Part shown: in pieces, positions 12,549 through 12,602 of the stretch | How the letters are laid out: every line of letters starts with the position of its first letter | Numbering within the stretch: position 1 is the stretch's first letter | Assembly: GCA_004557645.1 (NCBI GenBank) | Contig: SFGI01000046.1 | Location: forward strand, 1-12,602 | Source of the DNA: [Eubacterium] saphenum | GTDB lineage: Bacteria; Bacillota; Clostridia; Lachnospirales; Anaerotignaceae | Length of the DNA stretch: 12,602 nucleotides | Direction of reading: 5' to 3' | Program-made: the position numbers and the translations under genes | Notes under the pieces: generated by a model | What the model was told of the DNA's origin: nothing | What the model saw: the letters and a program-made list of their open reading frames with translations, nothing else | Database searches by the model: none

Positions 12549-12602
12549 TGTTTCTTCTTTTTCGCCTAAATTGACAAAACTTTTCCTCTCCCGTACACGT
12601 TT

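Overview
The window reads as part of the chromosome of a low- to mid-GC Bacillota, probably an anaerobic clostridium-like bacterium. The basis is the bacterial V-type (V/A-type) ATPase operon in Enterococcus hirae gene order, strong AGGAGG-type ribosome binding sites, a solitary ECF-transporter S component, and a perfect 7-1-7 Fur-type box. I do not name a species. Nearly everything right of about position 960 has balanced, moderate GC. The left ~960 bases are clearly more AT-rich and look like an accessory or acquired segment.

Layout, left to right. (1) Positions 1-960: a minus-strand two-gene unit with a good sigma-A promoter, consisting of a 94-aa unknown protein followed by a PemK/MazF-like protein cut by the window edge. 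Next to it is a gene-poor stretch with a ~95-bp inverted-repeat element, terminator hairpins, a perfect Fur-type box that could drive a ~115-nt RNA, and a possible gene remnant. (2) 970-2101: yigZ (IMPACT family) on the minus strand, divergent from two tandem plus-strand genes for 58- and 59-aa proteins that are paralogues of each other. The second was found by direct translation. (3) 2150-3406: a minus-strand pair coding for an ECF-type membrane S component and an amidohydrolase-2 metal hydrolase, translationally coupled. (4) 3598-12548: a nine-gene V-ATPase operon on the minus strand, in transcription order H-I-K-E-C-F-A-B-D. It runs from a near-consensus promoter (TTGACA-17-TATTAT) to an intrinsic terminator.

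The V-ATPase genes are packed with 4-14 nt overlaps or gaps of 3-31 nt, so they form one transcription unit. A3B3 is the catalytic head, D and F the central axle, C the adaptor to the K ring, I the membrane stator, and E with H the peripheral stalks. The K subunit keeps every residue that coordinates sodium in E. hirae NtpK (Leu, Thr, Gln, Gln, Glu), so a Na+-coupled enzyme is the best prediction. The ~230-nt leader upstream of the first gene contains inverted repeats and a 42-codon upstream reading frame that stops six bases before the first start codon.

Most novel candidates: the Fur-box/terminator transcript at 822-953, the tandem small paralogues at 1744-2101, the V-ATPase leader ORF at 12290-12418, the ECF-S/amidohydrolase pair, and the putative toxin-antitoxin-like pair at the left edge.
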